The notes under the pieces were generated by a model. It was not told the DNA's origin, did not search any database, and saw nothing but the letters and a program-made list of their open reading frames with translations. A program made the position numbers and the translations under genes. This document shows positions 45,283 to 55,144 of a DNA stretch of 64,000 nt, piece by piece. Location: NCBI GenBank assembly GCA_963703145.1, contig OY969793.1, forward strand, positions 744,001-808,000, written 5' to 3'. Each line of letters starts with the position of its first letter. The stretch's first letter is position 1. Origin of the DNA: Bog-756 sp963703145. GTDB lineage: Bacteria > Actinomycetota > Acidimicrobiia > Acidimicrobiales > RAAP-2.

Positions 45283-46086
45283 TCAGCGTCGTCGGTAGAT
45301 AGGGTCCCGTCCCTCGCTGCGGGCCGCCTTCATCTCGGCGTAGTCACGTGAGGCGAACACCATGGACTGGGCCACCGCCTCCTCGGCGATGGAGCGCTGG
45401 ACCTCGGCCGTCCCCAGGCTGTAGAGCGTGCGGCGGGCCATCTTCACCGTGAAGGCCGGTGCGGCAGCGATCGTCTCGGCCATGGACATGGTCACCGACT
45501 CCAACTCGTCCTCGTCGGCCACCAGCCGGCTGATGATGCCGTGGGTGAGCGCCTCCTCGGCGGTCATGACCCGTCCGGTGAGTGCCAGGTCGGCGGCCAC
45601 TCCGTGTCCGACCATCTGGAACAGCCGGGCCATGCCCCCGGTGTCGGGGATCACCCCGTGGACCACCTCGGGCAGGACCATCCTCGTACCGACGGCAGCC
45701 ACCCGGATGTCGCAGAGCAGGGAGCGCTCGAAGGCCCCACCGATCACCCAGCCCTTCAGGGCGCAGATGATCGGGCAGGGCATGGTGAAGAACATCTGGG
45801 ACGGTCGATGACCGCGCTCGATGAACTCGAGGTCGGAGATGTCCTCAGTGCGCAGCCCGAGCTGATCGGTGTCGCGCCCTGACGAGAACGACTTCCCCTC
45901 ACCTCGCCACACGATGGCCCGGAGGTCGGCCATCTCGTGGACCTCGGCCAATACCTCGAACAGCCGGCGGTCCATCTCATCGCTCATGGCATTGTGCTTC
46001 TCGGGCCGGTTGTTGGTGATGACGGCGATGGGGCCGTCCACCTCGAGGGTGACCAGACGCTGGTCCTCCGGGCTCAGGGTGCTCAT
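45283..46086 (-). CDS. Enoyl-CoA hydratase/isomerase family protein
   Basis: 267 residues, crotonase fold: NRPEKHNAMSDEM, the oxyanion-hole segment GKSFSSGRD, GWVIGGAFERSLLCDIRVAA and LPEVVHGVIPDTGG with the catalytic-type Glu. It overlaps the upstream reductase gene by ATGA, suggesting a pair acting on unsaturated acyl-CoAs in fatty acid or sterol side-chain breakdown. Confidence 0.88.
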   Translation of the reverse strand: MSTLSPEDQRLVTLEVDGPIAVITNNRPEKHNAMSDEMDRRLFEVLAEVHEMADLRAIVWRGEGKSFSSGRDTDQLGLRTEDISDLEFIERGHRPSQMFFTMPCPIICALKGWVIGGAFERSLLCDIRVAAVGTRMVLPEVVHGVIPDTGGMARLFQMVGHGVAADLALTGRVMTAEEALTHGIISRLVADEDELESVTMSMAETIAAAPAFTVKMARRTLYSLGTAEVQRSIAEEAVAQSMVFASRDYAEMKAARSEGRDPIYRRR

Positions 46087-46988
46087 GGCGTTCCTTTCGA
46101 ACGGGCGTCACCCTCACCGAAGGCCGGTCGGCCGAGCTGCTCGCGGATGGGGGTGAACGGGGGTTGCACGGTATGGCGGCGCTGCCAGTTGGCCCCGTCG
46201 ACGACCAGGGAGTGTCCGCTGATGTAGGTGGCATAAGGCGAGCACAGGTAAGTGGCGGCCCAGGCCAGCTCCCTCGGGAACCCCACCCGGCCGGCCGGCA
46301 CCCGCGAGTCCTGTCCCTCGTACTTGCCGGGCACCGCGGCGATGGCTGCCACCTCGTCCTCGTGAGGCATGAGCCCCGGGACCAACCCGTTGACCCGGAT
46401 CCCGTAGGGGGCCCACTCGACGGCCAGGGTCTCGGTGAGGTTCTTCACCCCGGCCTTGGCCGCCGCCGAGTGGGCGAACCCGGGCCCACCCGTCCAGGCG
46501 TAGGAGGCGCCGACGTTCACGATCGCACCTCCCCGCTCGACCGGGATGAGGCGGCGGGCCAGGTCCCGACAGCACAGGTAGGTGCCGTTCAAGACGATGT
46601 CGACGACGGTGCGCCAGGCGTTGGGGCTCATGTCCTCGGCTGGCACCGGGAAGTTGCCAGCCGCATTGTTGATCAGTACGTCGATCGGACCCAGATGCTC
46701 TTCGACCGAATCGAATGCCGCCCCGATCGAGCTGTCGTCACGGATGTCGCAGTGGGTCGCCCACGCCGTTCCCCCCGCGGCCTCCACCGCGGCCACTCCG
46801 GCGGCACGGTGCTCCTCGTTGCGGCTGAGGATGGCGACGGCCGCCCCCAGCCGGGCGAACTCGGTGGCGATCGATTTGCCCAACCCGGTCCCGCCGCCCG
46901 TCACGATGACCACCTGGTCGGCGTAGGTGCCGGGGGTGAGGGCCGTGGTGCCGGTGGGGGGAGGAGTAGCGAGGCCGGGTGGGGTCAC
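46083..46988 (-). CDS. SDR oxidoreductase, 2,4-dienoyl-CoA reductase type
   Basis: 301 residues. Rossmann motif VTGGGTGLGKSIA, NNAAGNFP, and VEWAPYGIRVNGLVPG. The usual YxxxK is replaced by SAAAK (in FAHSAAAKAGV), as in 2,4-dienoyl-CoA reductases of the DECR2 kind, whose corresponding segment is HAGSAKAAV in my memory. The following crotonase gene overlaps it. Together they would handle double bonds at even positions in acyl-CoAs. Confidence 0.85.
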   Translation of the reverse strand: MTPPGLATPPPTGTTALTPGTYADQVVIVTGGGTGLGKSIATEFARLGAAVAILSRNEEHRAAGVAAVEAAGGTAWATHCDIRDDSSIGAAFDSVEEHLGPIDVLINNAAGNFPVPAEDMSPNAWRTVVDIVLNGTYLCCRDLARRLIPVERGGAIVNVGASYAWTGGPGFAHSAAAKAGVKNLTETLAVEWAPYGIRVNGLVPGLMPHEDEVAAIAAVPGKYEGQDSRVPAGRVGFPRELAWAATYLCSPYATYISGHSLVVDGANWQRRHTVQPPFTPIREQLGRPAFGEGDARSKGTP

Positions 46989-47078
46989 GGGGGAGGAGCC
47001 TACCGAGCGACAGACCCGAGGTCCGGGTCCGACCCCGCACCAGCCGCAGGCGTGGCCAACTGGTCGGGACCGCCCGGG

Positions 47079-48995
47079 CTAGGGCTTGACGACCAGGCTG
47101 AATGCCCGGGACCCGGTGGTCGGGCTGACCGAGGAATCGGTGACGGTCACGGTGAACGTGAAGGTCCCCGACACCGTGGGTGTCCCGGCGATGACTCCGC
47201 CGCCGCTCAGCGACAGGCCGTTGGGCAGGGCGCCGCCGGTGATCGACCAGGTGTCGGGGTTGGTTCCTCCCGTCGATGCCAGAGCCTTGGAGTAGGCCTT
47301 GCCCTGGGTGGCCTTGGGGATGCTGGTGGCCTTGACCGCCACCGGACTGCTGGGATTGACCACGACGGACAGGGTCTGGCTGGCCGTCGTTCCCTTGGAG
47401 TCGGTCACGGTGACGCTGAAGGATGGGCTGCCGGGGGTCTTGGGCGTGCCGGTGAGCTCACCGGTCTTCTTGTTGAGCTTCAGGCCCTTGGGGAGGCCAC
47501 TGGAGGCCCAGGTGTAGGGGGCATGTCCACCGCCAGGCAGGATCAGCTGGTCGTAGGCAGTCCCCTGCGTGGCCGCATCGAGGGTGGTGGTCGCCACGCT
47601 CACCGGGTAATAGGGAGTCTGAGGCATGTAGGCCGTGCACGTCACGCCGCTCCCGGAGTTGGCCCACGAGTCACACGTCGGCCCCGAGGTGACCAGGCGA
47701 TCGGGTGCGATCGAGTGCATCGCCGACATGGCACTCACCATCGGGACGTAGGGCTGGTCCTGAATATTGAGTACCCCGAAGTTGTCGTTCTCCCCGTTGG
47801 GCACCCGACCGTTGGCCGGTTCGTCGATGTACTCGAACCACTGGTCACCGACCACCCACGGCGCGTCCTCGTAGAGCGGCGCGATGAAGTTCTCGTACGC
47901 TGCGGCGCGAGCCTGTTGGGTGGGGAAGACGGCATAGATCCCCGGGAAGGTGTTCGGGTCCGGGGTGTCGGCACCGAGCTCGGTGTACTCGCCGAGCATG
48001 AGCGGCTTCTGCACGTACTGCTCCATGGCGGCCAGGTTGGGCTGCACCGGGAGGTAGAAGGGCCAGACCTTCAAGATCTCCGGCGCGAATCCGGCAGTGA
48101 GCTGGTAGTCCTCCAGGCTGAAGACGTCGACGTAGGGCCGGGCCGCCTCCAGCAGCTCGGGCTGGATCTCCTGGCCCTCGGCCTTCACACCCAGGTTGAG
48201 GTGGTGGGGGTCTGCCTGCTTCAGGGCGGCTGAGGTGACCGAGAAGTACCGGGTGGCGAGGGCATAGAGGAAGCCCGCCGGATTCCCCACGTACTGCTGG
48301 GCCACAGCTAGACCCGGCGATCCCGGAGGGAGGTTCAGATACTCGGTGAGCTGGTCCCCGAGGTCCAACCCGGGGGGACCCCAGGGGAGCTCGCTGTCGG
48401 TGAAGTAGCCGATCACGTTGGGATCGTTTGCCAGCGGAGCGGCCTGTGCTTGCGCCACGAGCTGGGCGTGGGTGACGAACGACGAGGCGAACCAGTCGTT
48501 GCCACTGGCCATGGACAGCTCCACGGTGTATGGCATCTGACTGCCCAGGGTGCTGTTGTCCGAGTACGGCCCCAGGGTGTTGAAGCCCCACGACCGGAGC
48601 CGGGAGATCTGCGTGGTGTCCCAGGTCTGGGCGTTCGGGTAGTCGGCCTTCTCCGTCACGCAGTAGGGGCAGGTGTTGTTGATGATGTCGGTGTCGCCCT
48701 GGATCGACACGTGGGACACGCCGTCGGAGTAGAAGGGCTGTCCCTGGGGCGTCACCAGGTACCACCGGCCGTCGGCTTGGCCGGTGCTGAAGTAGCCGGT
48801 GGCCGGGAACGTCGGTGTCGGTGTTGGCGTGGTCTTGGCCGCTAGCGCGACGTGGGCTGACCGCACGTGAGAGGTCGCCCTCGTCGACGCCGCCTGGGCC
48901 GTACCTCCGAGCGCCAGCGCCGAGGGCACCAGCACCGACAGCATGATCACGATTGCCGCGAGCACTCGTGCCCGCACAGGAGTCCTGCGTTCCAT
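47079..48995 (-). CDS. Secreted GH50-like glycosidase with two He_PIG Ig domains
   Basis: 638 residues. ATG 48995 is chosen over longer frames because AGGAGGGG lies upstream and a signal peptide follows (LAAIVIMLSVLVPSALALGG). The catalytic domain begins DGRWYLVTPQGQPFYSDGVS and continues with VIGYFTDSELPWG (acid/base Glu), KPLMLGEYTELG (candidate nucleophile) and GDQWFEYIDEPANGR ... GENDNFG, all matching GH50 beta-agarase-type enzymes as I know them. Residues 470-638 are two putative Ig domains (GLPKGLKLNKKTGELTG; GALPNGLSLSGGGVIAG). The substrate may be a galactan-like or related polymer. Confidence 0.8.
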   Translation of the reverse strand: MERRTPVRARVLAAIVIMLSVLVPSALALGGTAQAASTRATSHVRSAHVALAAKTTPTPTPTFPATGYFSTGQADGRWYLVTPQGQPFYSDGVSHVSIQGDTDIINNTCPYCVTEKADYPNAQTWDTTQISRLRSWGFNTLGPYSDNSTLGSQMPYTVELSMASGNDWFASSFVTHAQLVAQAQAAPLANDPNVIGYFTDSELPWGPPGLDLGDQLTEYLNLPPGSPGLAVAQQYVGNPAGFLYALATRYFSVTSAALKQADPHHLNLGVKAEGQEIQPELLEAARPYVDVFSLEDYQLTAGFAPEILKVWPFYLPVQPNLAAMEQYVQKPLMLGEYTELGADTPDPNTFPGIYAVFPTQQARAAAYENFIAPLYEDAPWVVGDQWFEYIDEPANGRVPNGENDNFGVLNIQDQPYVPMVSAMSAMHSIAPDRLVTSGPTCDSWANSGSGVTCTAYMPQTPYYPVSVATTTLDAATQGTAYDQLILPGGGHAPYTWASSGLPKGLKLNKKTGELTGTPKTPGSPSFSVTVTDSKGTTASQTLSVVVNPSSPVAVKATSIPKATQGKAYSKALASTGGTNPDTWSITGGALPNGLSLSGGGVIAGTPTVSGTFTFTVTVTDSSVSPTTGSRAFSLVVKP

Positions 48996-49200
48996 CAGAC
49001 CACCCCTCCTTGATCCCACCACCCGAACCCTACCGATCTTGGGCCTGGTTGTCGTCTTGGCTTGGTTGCACGGCGGTTGCGTGACGTTCAGCGGCGCTCC
49101 GGGGTGTCGCCTCCGGGCGTGCGCGAACTCATCGGTTCCACACTCGACGCCGGGTCGGCACAGCCGGTGTCTGGACCCGGCTCGGGTAGCCTCGTCGACC

Positions 49201-50370
49201 GTGGACTTCGACCTGTCGCCAGAACTCGCCGAGCTGCAGCAGAGCGTGCGGCGGCTGGCCCAGGACAAGGTCAAGCCGCGGGCCCGCCAGATCGACGCCA
49301 CCGGCGAGTACCCCACCGACCTCTTCGAGGCGTTCCGCGATGCCGACCTGCTCGGACTGTGCCTCCCTACCGACCTGGGCGGCTCGGGGGCGGGCATCCT
49401 CGGCCTCACCATCGCCATCGAGGAGGTGGCCAAGTACTCGAACGCGGCGGCCCTCATGTTGTTGTTGACCCGCCTGCCGGTGGGTCCGGTCCTGATCGCC
49501 GGGAACGACGACCAAAAGCACCGCTACCTGCCGGGCATCGCCACCGGTGAGCTTCGGGCCGGCTTCGGCCTCTCGGAGGCCGTGGCGGGCAGCGACGTGG
49601 CCGGCATGCAGACCAAGGCGGTGCCGGGACCCGATCAGGGCTGGGTGCTGTCAGGGACCAAGTGCTGGATGTCCGGCGTGGTCGAGGCCGACTGGTACAC
49701 GGTGTTCGCCAAGACCGGTGACCCGTCGTCACGGGCCCATGACTCGATCACCGCGTTCATCGTGGAGCGGGGTTGGGACGGGGTGTCGGTGGGACGGACC
49801 GACGCCAAGATGGGCGTCCGCGGCGTGCACACCGGTGAGCTGGTGCTCGACCAGGTCCAGGTGCCCGCCGAGAACGTGATCGGTGAGGTGGGCGGCTTCC
49901 GGCTGGCCATGCTCGGCCTCAACGCCATGCGGCCCATCGTTGCCGCCCGCGGCATCGGGCTGGCCGAGGGGGCGCTCATGTATGCCACCGAGTACGTGAA
50001 GGAGCGCAAGGCCTTCGGCGGCACCATCGCCGACTTCCAGGGCATCCAGTGGGAGATCGCCAAGGTGGCCGTGGACATCGAGGCCGCCCGCCTGCTTACC
50101 TACCGCTCGGCCTGGCTCGCCGACCAGGGCAAGTTCACCAAGGAGTACGTGCCGTTCCTTTCGATGGCCAAGTACTACGCCACCGAGCTGGCCGTCCGAG
50201 CCTCGGGCCTGGCCGTGCAGCTGCTGGGGGCGGCGGGCTACATGGAGGACCACCCCACCGAGCTCTGGTACCGCGACGCCAAGCAGCTCACCATCGTGGA
50301 GGGCACCTCCCAGGTCCAACTCGGCCTCATCGCACGGGGCGTGCTCGGACACGACCTCTGGTGGGACTGA
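49201..50370 (+). CDS. Acyl-CoA dehydrogenase
   Basis: 389 residues from GTG 49201, which gives the usual N-terminus FDLSPELAELQQSVRRLA. FAD-binding region GFGLSEAVAGSDVAGM and WVLSGTKCWMSG; C-terminal catalytic Glu in LTIVEGTSQVQLGLIARGVLG. The family oxidises acyl-CoA to enoyl-CoA with electron transfer flavoprotein. TrpD follows eight bases later; the link between them is probably only transcriptional. Confidence 0.93.
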   Translation: MDFDLSPELAELQQSVRRLAQDKVKPRARQIDATGEYPTDLFEAFRDADLLGLCLPTDLGGSGAGILGLTIAIEEVAKYSNAAALMLLLTRLPVGPVLIAGNDDQKHRYLPGIATGELRAGFGLSEAVAGSDVAGMQTKAVPGPDQGWVLSGTKCWMSGVVEADWYTVFAKTGDPSSRAHDSITAFIVERGWDGVSVGRTDAKMGVRGVHTGELVLDQVQVPAENVIGEVGGFRLAMLGLNAMRPIVAARGIGLAEGALMYATEYVKERKAFGGTIADFQGIQWEIAKVAVDIEAARLLTYRSAWLADQGKFTKEYVPFLSMAKYYATELAVRASGLAVQLLGAAGYMEDHPTELWYRDAKQLTIVEGTSQVQLGLIARGVLGHDLWWD

Positions 50371-50377
50371 GACGGCC

Positions 50378-51484
50378 ATGGACGCCGCGATAGATCAGGA
50401 CGTACAGCCCACCTTCGACTCCCTCGGTGCCTGGCCGGGAGTGCTGACCACCCTGTTGGCCGGTACGTCGCTGACCGCCGACGAGGCCGAGGTCGTCTTC
50501 GACCAGGTCCTGGGCGGCGAGGCCACCCCGGCCCAGATCGCCGCCTTGGCCACCGCCCTGCGGGCCAAGGGGGAGTCGGTCGAGGAGATGACCGGATTCG
50601 TGCGGACCATGGTGGCCCATGCCGTGCCGCTCGGGCTGCCCGAGGGCATTGATGTCGTCGACACCTGCGGCACCGGCGGGGACCGCCTCCGCAGCATCAA
50701 CGTCTCGACCATCGCAGCACTCGTGGTGGCGGCCACCGGGGCCAAGGTGTGCAAGCACGGCGGCCGTGCCTCGTCGTCGGCCGTCGGTGCCGCCGACGTG
50801 CTCGAGGCCCTCGGCGTGGTGGCCGACCTCGGCCCGGCCGGTGTGGTCCGCTGCATCGATGAGGTGGGCATGGGATTCTGCTTCGCCCCCCGCTTCCACC
50901 CGGCCATGCGGTTCGCCGGCCCGGTGCGCCGGGAACTCGGCATCCCCACGGTCTTCAACTATCTCGGACCCCTGGCCAACCCTGGCCGCGCCCGTTACCA
51001 GGTGGTCGGCGTCAGCAATCCGGCCATGGCCGACAAGATGATCGGCGTGCTGGCCGCCAACGGCGCCCACCGGGCCATGATCGTCTACGGCGACGACGGA
51101 CTGGACGAGCTGAGTACCACCGGCCCTTCGACCGTCCACGAACTCGTCAGCACTGATGACGGCTTCGAGACCTCCCGGTACCGCGTCGACCCGGCCGATC
51201 TCGGATTCGCTCCGGCGGCCATCGAGGACCTGCGGGGCGGCGACGCCGCCTACAACGCCGAGGCCATCCGCCAGGTGATCGCCGGCCGGGCTTCGCCCCA
51301 CCGGGACATCGCCGTGCTGAACGCCGCCGCCTCATTGGTGGTGATCGGTGGAGCGAGCGACCTGGCCGCCGGTGTGGCCCTCGCCGGCCAGGTTATCGAC
51401 GACGGCCGGGCCAGCTCGGTCCTCGATGCGCTGGTCCGGGTGTCCCAGGAGTCCGCGGCCGCCGAGGCCGGATCCACGCCGTAG
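50378..51484 (+). CDS. trpD: Anthranilate phosphoribosyltransferase
   Basis: 368 residues. Signature motifs DTCGTGGD (PRPP site), INVSTIAALVVAATGAKVCKHGGRASSS and NYLGPLANP are all present. It makes N-(5'-phosphoribosyl)-anthranilate in tryptophan synthesis. No other trp gene is next to it. The N-terminal helical domain is complete, and length is normal for the family. Confidence 0.96.
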   Translation: MDAAIDQDVQPTFDSLGAWPGVLTTLLAGTSLTADEAEVVFDQVLGGEATPAQIAALATALRAKGESVEEMTGFVRTMVAHAVPLGLPEGIDVVDTCGTGGDRLRSINVSTIAALVVAATGAKVCKHGGRASSSAVGAADVLEALGVVADLGPAGVVRCIDEVGMGFCFAPRFHPAMRFAGPVRRELGIPTVFNYLGPLANPGRARYQVVGVSNPAMADKMIGVLAANGAHRAMIVYGDDGLDELSTTGPSTVHELVSTDDGFETSRYRVDPADLGFAPAAIEDLRGGDAAYNAEAIRQVIAGRASPHRDIAVLNAAASLVVIGGASDLAAGVALAGQVIDDGRASSVLDALVRVSQESAAAEAGSTP

Positions 51485-51514
51485 TCGCCAGGTCCGAACG
51501 CGCAGAGCCGGCTC

Positions 51515-52978
51515 TCAGGCCGCCGGTGCCTCACGCATCGGTTCGCACAGCTCGGCCAGCCCGGGAATCCGTTGGGCCGGCGTGCACCATCCATCGGAGG
51601 TGACCGCCACGCTGGCCGGAACCTGTGCCGCACACCACGATGCGCCGTCGGGCGCCCCCACCGAGAGGATGCGGACCCGTTCGGCGTGGGCCGTCAGCCA
51701 CTGGGCCACAATGGCCCGCTCCTGGTCGTGGCCGTTGTCGGACGCACCCATCGGTGGGCCATCGGGGCTGATGGCCAGGCTCGGGTCCACCAACAGACCG
51801 CCCTCGAGTCGGAGCGGCCCCCCGCCGTCGACGGTGACGACCATCGGCCCGGCGGACCGGAGGGACTCGACCAGCCGGTGGCGGGCCAGGAGCCGGCGGA
51901 CAGTCTCGGCCTCGTCCCGCACCGAGGCCGCCGCCTCGTACTCCTGGCGGGCCGAGAGCTCGCTGATGGATCCGGCCAGCGGGCCGAGCAGGGCCACCGG
52001 ATCGCCGGCCAGCTCCTCACGGCTCCAGCGCCTGGCCCGGCCCCGCCGCCTCGTTCCCGTGGCGGTGGCCTTCCGCCTGGTCTTCCCCTGCTGGTTGTAG
52101 GGGGGTGACCATCCCCGGATGAGCCGACCTTCGAGCACGGCCGCAGTCAGCGGATCGGGGCAGACCCGGTGCTCGATGGTGTGCAGTTGGCGGAGGAGCC
52201 GGCCGATCTTGGCTCGGCGGTCCCCGGTGAAGTAGGACCGGACGCGGGTCTGCAGGTCGATGGCCCTGCCCACGTAGAGCACCGACCCGCTGGCATCGGA
52301 GAACCAGTACACGCCGGGCCGGTGGGGGAGCCGGGTGGTCAGGCGAAGCTTGGCCCCTTGGGGATGGCCGACCAGCTTCGGGAGATCGAGGAGCTCCCTC
52401 AGCCCGAGGATGCCGAACGAGCCGGCCCGCTCCAACAGGGCATGGAGCAGGTCGCCGGTGGCCAGGACGTCGGTCAGGGCCCGATGGGACGGCTGGTGGG
52501 GGAGCCGGAGCGAGGCGGCCAGGGTGGCGAGCTTGCAGTCGGGCACCACGTCACGCACCAGGCGACGGGCCAGGGCCAAGGTGTCCACGGTGGCATTGGC
52601 CAACCGCTCCCGGCCAGTGGCCTCGAGGGCGTGGTCGAGAAACGACCGGTCGAATCGCAGGTTGTGGCCGACCAGGACGGCGTCACCCACGAACTCGAGG
52701 AACGACGGGAGCATCTCCCCGACCTTGGGGGCGTCGGCCACCATGGCGTCACTGATGCCGGTCAGGGCGGTGATGAACGGAGGGATCCGCTCGTCGGGCC
52801 GTACGAACGTCTGATAGGTGCCGACCAGCTCGCCGCCCTGGTAGCGGGCCGCGGCCACCTCGGTGAGCGAGTCCATGGTCGGTGAGCCGCCGGTGGTCTC
52901 CACGTCCACCACTACGAAGGTGACCTGATGGAGTGGCGTGTCCACCTCGTCGAAGGACTGCTGGAGCGTGATCTCCAT
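51515..52978 (-). CDS. DnaQ-like DEDDh exonuclease fused to GIY-YIG (UvrC/Cho-like) domain
   Basis: 487 residues. Residues 18-185: exonuclease with VVVDVETTGG (DxE), GHNLRFDRSFL (Asp) and the SHRALTDVLAT H-x-D motif. Residues 215-300: GIY-YIG nuclease, PGVYWFSDASGSVLYVGRA, with the catalytic Arg in TRVRSYF and Glu in AVLEGRLIRGWSPPYN. A UvrB-binding-like acidic stretch follows (RQEYEAAASVRDEAE). This fusion is known in actinobacteria and is thought to act in DNA repair. It is convergent with trpD. Confidence 0.93.
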   Translation of the reverse strand: MEITLQQSFDEVDTPLHQVTFVVVDVETTGGSPTMDSLTEVAAARYQGGELVGTYQTFVRPDERIPPFITALTGISDAMVADAPKVGEMLPSFLEFVGDAVLVGHNLRFDRSFLDHALEATGRERLANATVDTLALARRLVRDVVPDCKLATLAASLRLPHQPSHRALTDVLATGDLLHALLERAGSFGILGLRELLDLPKLVGHPQGAKLRLTTRLPHRPGVYWFSDASGSVLYVGRAIDLQTRVRSYFTGDRRAKIGRLLRQLHTIEHRVCPDPLTAAVLEGRLIRGWSPPYNQQGKTRRKATATGTRRRGRARRWSREELAGDPVALLGPLAGSISELSARQEYEAAASVRDEAETVRRLLARHRLVESLRSAGPMVVTVDGGGPLRLEGGLLVDPSLAISPDGPPMGASDNGHDQERAIVAQWLTAHAERVRILSVGAPDGASWCAAQVPASVAVTSDGWCTPAQRIPGLAELCEPMREAPAA

Positions 52979-53116
52979 GGCGACACACTATCGAACAGAT
53001 GTTCGTACCGGTGTCTTTCCCCACCCGTCTGGACCGGCTCGCGGTGGCCCACCAGCCCGGCGACGCCGGCAGGCCGTTCGGCCGGGGCGGTTCGGCCGCG
53101 CGGCTACCCTGGGCAT

Positions 53117-53386
53117 GTGGCTACCGACTCCCCGTCAGCACCCGCCGCCGACGTCTCGGCTGGCGGCGTCATCCGCTACCGCTGCACGGCGTGTGGGAAC
53201 CTGACCCGGTTCAACGTCGTGACCAGTCGCCAGACCAGGGCATTCCACCACTACTCGGTGGGCGGCGACCTCGACATCGAGGACGTGGAGGTCCTCGCCG
53301 AGTCCGTCGACGAGGTGTCGTGTCGGTGGTGCGGCAACGGCAACTCGATCGAGGTCATCGAAGCCACGTCACTCCCTGCCGAGTAA
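53117..53386 (+). CDS. Small zinc-ribbon-like protein
   Basis: 89 residues from GTG 53117. Two Cys pairs, RCTACGN and CRWCGN, form a likely zinc ribbon around a beta-rich middle (LTRFNVVTSRQTRAFHHYSVGG). I know no function. The thioredoxin-like gene follows 19 bases later. Confidence 0.75.
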   Translation: MATDSPSAPAADVSAGGVIRYRCTACGNLTRFNVVTSRQTRAFHHYSVGGDLDIEDVEVLAESVDEVSCRWCGNGNSIEVIEATSLPAE

Positions 53387-53405
53387 GGGCCCGGGGTAGG
53401 GGCTG

Positions 53406-53960
53406 ATGGCCTCCTCGGCCGACCGTGGTGGCCCGCCTGGATCGGCGCCGGTCAATCCCCTGTCCGACCCGGAGTTCCTGGCCGGCCTGCGGCCCATCCC
53501 CTCCGGGCCGGTCGATCCCGACGCCCGACGTCCCGCCGCCGACATCTACGGCATCGATCCGTCGGGCTGTCCGGTGGAGGTGGTGTTGGCCTCGTTCTCC
53601 GGTCCGGTGCTGCTGTGCTTCCTGCACGTCCGGTGCGACGGCTGCGAGGAGTTCTGGCGCGGCCTGCGGGACGACCAGATCGCCGAGCTGCCGTTCGGGA
53701 CCTCGCCGGTGGCCGTGAGCAAGGGCCCCGCCTCGGTCAATCCCGACGAGGTGGCCGGATCGGCCTCGGGGGTCACCGCGGTGCCGGTGGTGATGAGCGA
53801 TCCGGCGTGGGACGCCTACCGGGTCACGGGCTACCCCTTCTTCGCGCTGGTCGATCCAGTGGCCGGGCTCGTCGTCGGCGAGACGATCGGTTTCGGCTGG
53901 TCCGACGTTCGTTCCATGATCGAGGCGTCCTGGCCTGAACGCCCTGGTCCGGGTGGGTAA
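53406..53960 (+). CDS. Thioredoxin-fold protein
   Basis: 184 residues. A strand LCFLHVRCDGCEEFW carries a C-x-x-C (RCDGCEE) at the usual redox position; VTGYPFFALVDPVAGLVVGE includes the cis-Pro-like Y-P. No signal peptide, so it is cytoplasmic. Probably a thiol reductase of the AhpC/TlpA/Trx group; substrate unknown. Confidence 0.7.
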   Translation: MASSADRGGPPGSAPVNPLSDPEFLAGLRPIPSGPVDPDARRPAADIYGIDPSGCPVEVVLASFSGPVLLCFLHVRCDGCEEFWRGLRDDQIAELPFGTSPVAVSKGPASVNPDEVAGSASGVTAVPVVMSDPAWDAYRVTGYPFFALVDPVAGLVVGETIGFGWSDVRSMIEASWPERPGPGG

Positions 53961-54034
53961 GGCTCCGACCGACCGGTCCGCTGCGGATGACCTCCCCCCT
54001 CAAGTGGGACTGCGGGTCTGACGATGGTCAAGGC

Positions 54035-55021
54035 ATGGAGGCAGCCCCGATTCCGGACGGCGATGCCGCCCGGGTGGCCACCCTCCGCCGGCTCGGGCTG
54101 CTCGACACCCCTCCTGAGGAGCGCTTCGACCGGATCACCCGCACCGCCCGCCGGCTCTTCGACGTGGACAGCGCCCTGGTGAGTCTGGTCGATGCCGACC
54201 GCCAGTGGTTCAAGTCGAGACAGGGACTGGAGGCCGAGGAGAGTTCACGGGAGATCTCGTTCTGCGGCCATGCCATCCTCGGTGACGACATCATGGAGGT
54301 GGAGGACGCCTCCTGTGACCCCCGATTCGCCGACAATCCACTGGTCGTCGGCGATCCCCATGTGCGCTTCTACGCCGGTTGCCCGATCGCCAGCCCCGAC
54401 GGGGTGGTCATCGGGACTCTCTGCCTGCTGGACCACGAGTCCCGGTCCCTCGACCGGGAGGAGCGGGGCTCGCTGCAGGATCTGGCCAGCATGGTGGAGC
54501 GGGAGATCGCCGTCACCCTGCTGGCGGTGGACGACGAGCTCACCGGGGTGGCCAACCGCCGGGGTTTCTTGATGCTGGCAACCCAGGCCCTGGCCTTCTG
54601 CGAACGCCAGCACCTTCCGGCCCTGGTGGTCTATGCCGATGTGGACGGGCTCAAGGTGGTCAACGACCTCTCCGGACACGAGGTCGGTGACCAGCTCCTG
54701 CGCCGTGCGGCCTCGGCCATGGTCGAGGCGTTCCGGGGATCTGATGTCGTGGGCCGTCTCGGCGGCGACGAGTTCGGCGCCGTCCTCACCGGGTTCGACG
54801 GCCGAGAGGCCTGGGCCGCCACTCGCCTGGCGCTGGCCGTCGACGGCGTCAACGAGGACCTGACGAGAGCACCCTTCGCCGTCTCGATGGCGGTCGGCTG
54901 TGCCCGGTTCGACCCGGACGAGCCCGAACTCCTCGAGTCGCTGTTGGACCAGGCCGACGCGTCGATGTACCTCGACAAGCAGCGTCGACGCCAGCTGGCC
55001 ACCTCACGCACCGGCGCCTGA
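54035..55021 (+). CDS. GAF-GGDEF diguanylate cyclase
   Basis: 328 residues from ATG 54035; ATG 53987 would add 16. Residues 15-160: GAF domain (LGLLDTPPEERFDRITRTA, WFKSRQGL, FCGHAIL, FYAGCPIASPDG). Residues 170-325: GGDEF domain, DELTGVANRRGF, VYADVDGLKVVND and the active-site loop LGGDEFGAV. It would make cyclic di-GMP in response to a small ligand or redox state. An RxxD inhibitory site is not obvious upstream of the loop. Confidence 0.92.
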   Translation: MEAAPIPDGDAARVATLRRLGLLDTPPEERFDRITRTARRLFDVDSALVSLVDADRQWFKSRQGLEAEESSREISFCGHAILGDDIMEVEDASCDPRFADNPLVVGDPHVRFYAGCPIASPDGVVIGTLCLLDHESRSLDREERGSLQDLASMVEREIAVTLLAVDDELTGVANRRGFLMLATQALAFCERQHLPALVVYADVDGLKVVNDLSGHEVGDQLLRRAASAMVEAFRGSDVVGRLGGDEFGAVLTGFDGREAWAATRLALAVDGVNEDLTRAPFAVSMAVGCARFDPDEPELLESLLDQADASMYLDKQRRRQLATSRTGA

Positions 55022-55108
55022 ACAGCCACCCGTCGGACGGGGTCGGCACACGTTCCTAAGCCGACGCCATTCCGGGGCACAGCCCGGCCACAGGCCCACT
55101 GCCCATGC

Positions 55109-55140
55109 TGCTCCTTGACAACCACGTCAACCAAGGAGCA
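55109..55140 (+). promoter_or_regulatory. Hairpin sequestering the ribosome site
   Basis: TGCTCCTTG (55109-55117) is the exact complement of CAAGGAGCA (55132-55140), with a 14-base loop. The second arm contains the AAGGAG ribosome site (55133-55138) of the gene starting at 55145, so the stem pairs an anti-Shine-Dalgarno with it. A competing smaller stem TTGAC/GTCAA (55115-55119, 55126-55130) would free the site. Confidence 0.6.
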
Positions 55141-55144
55141 CGAC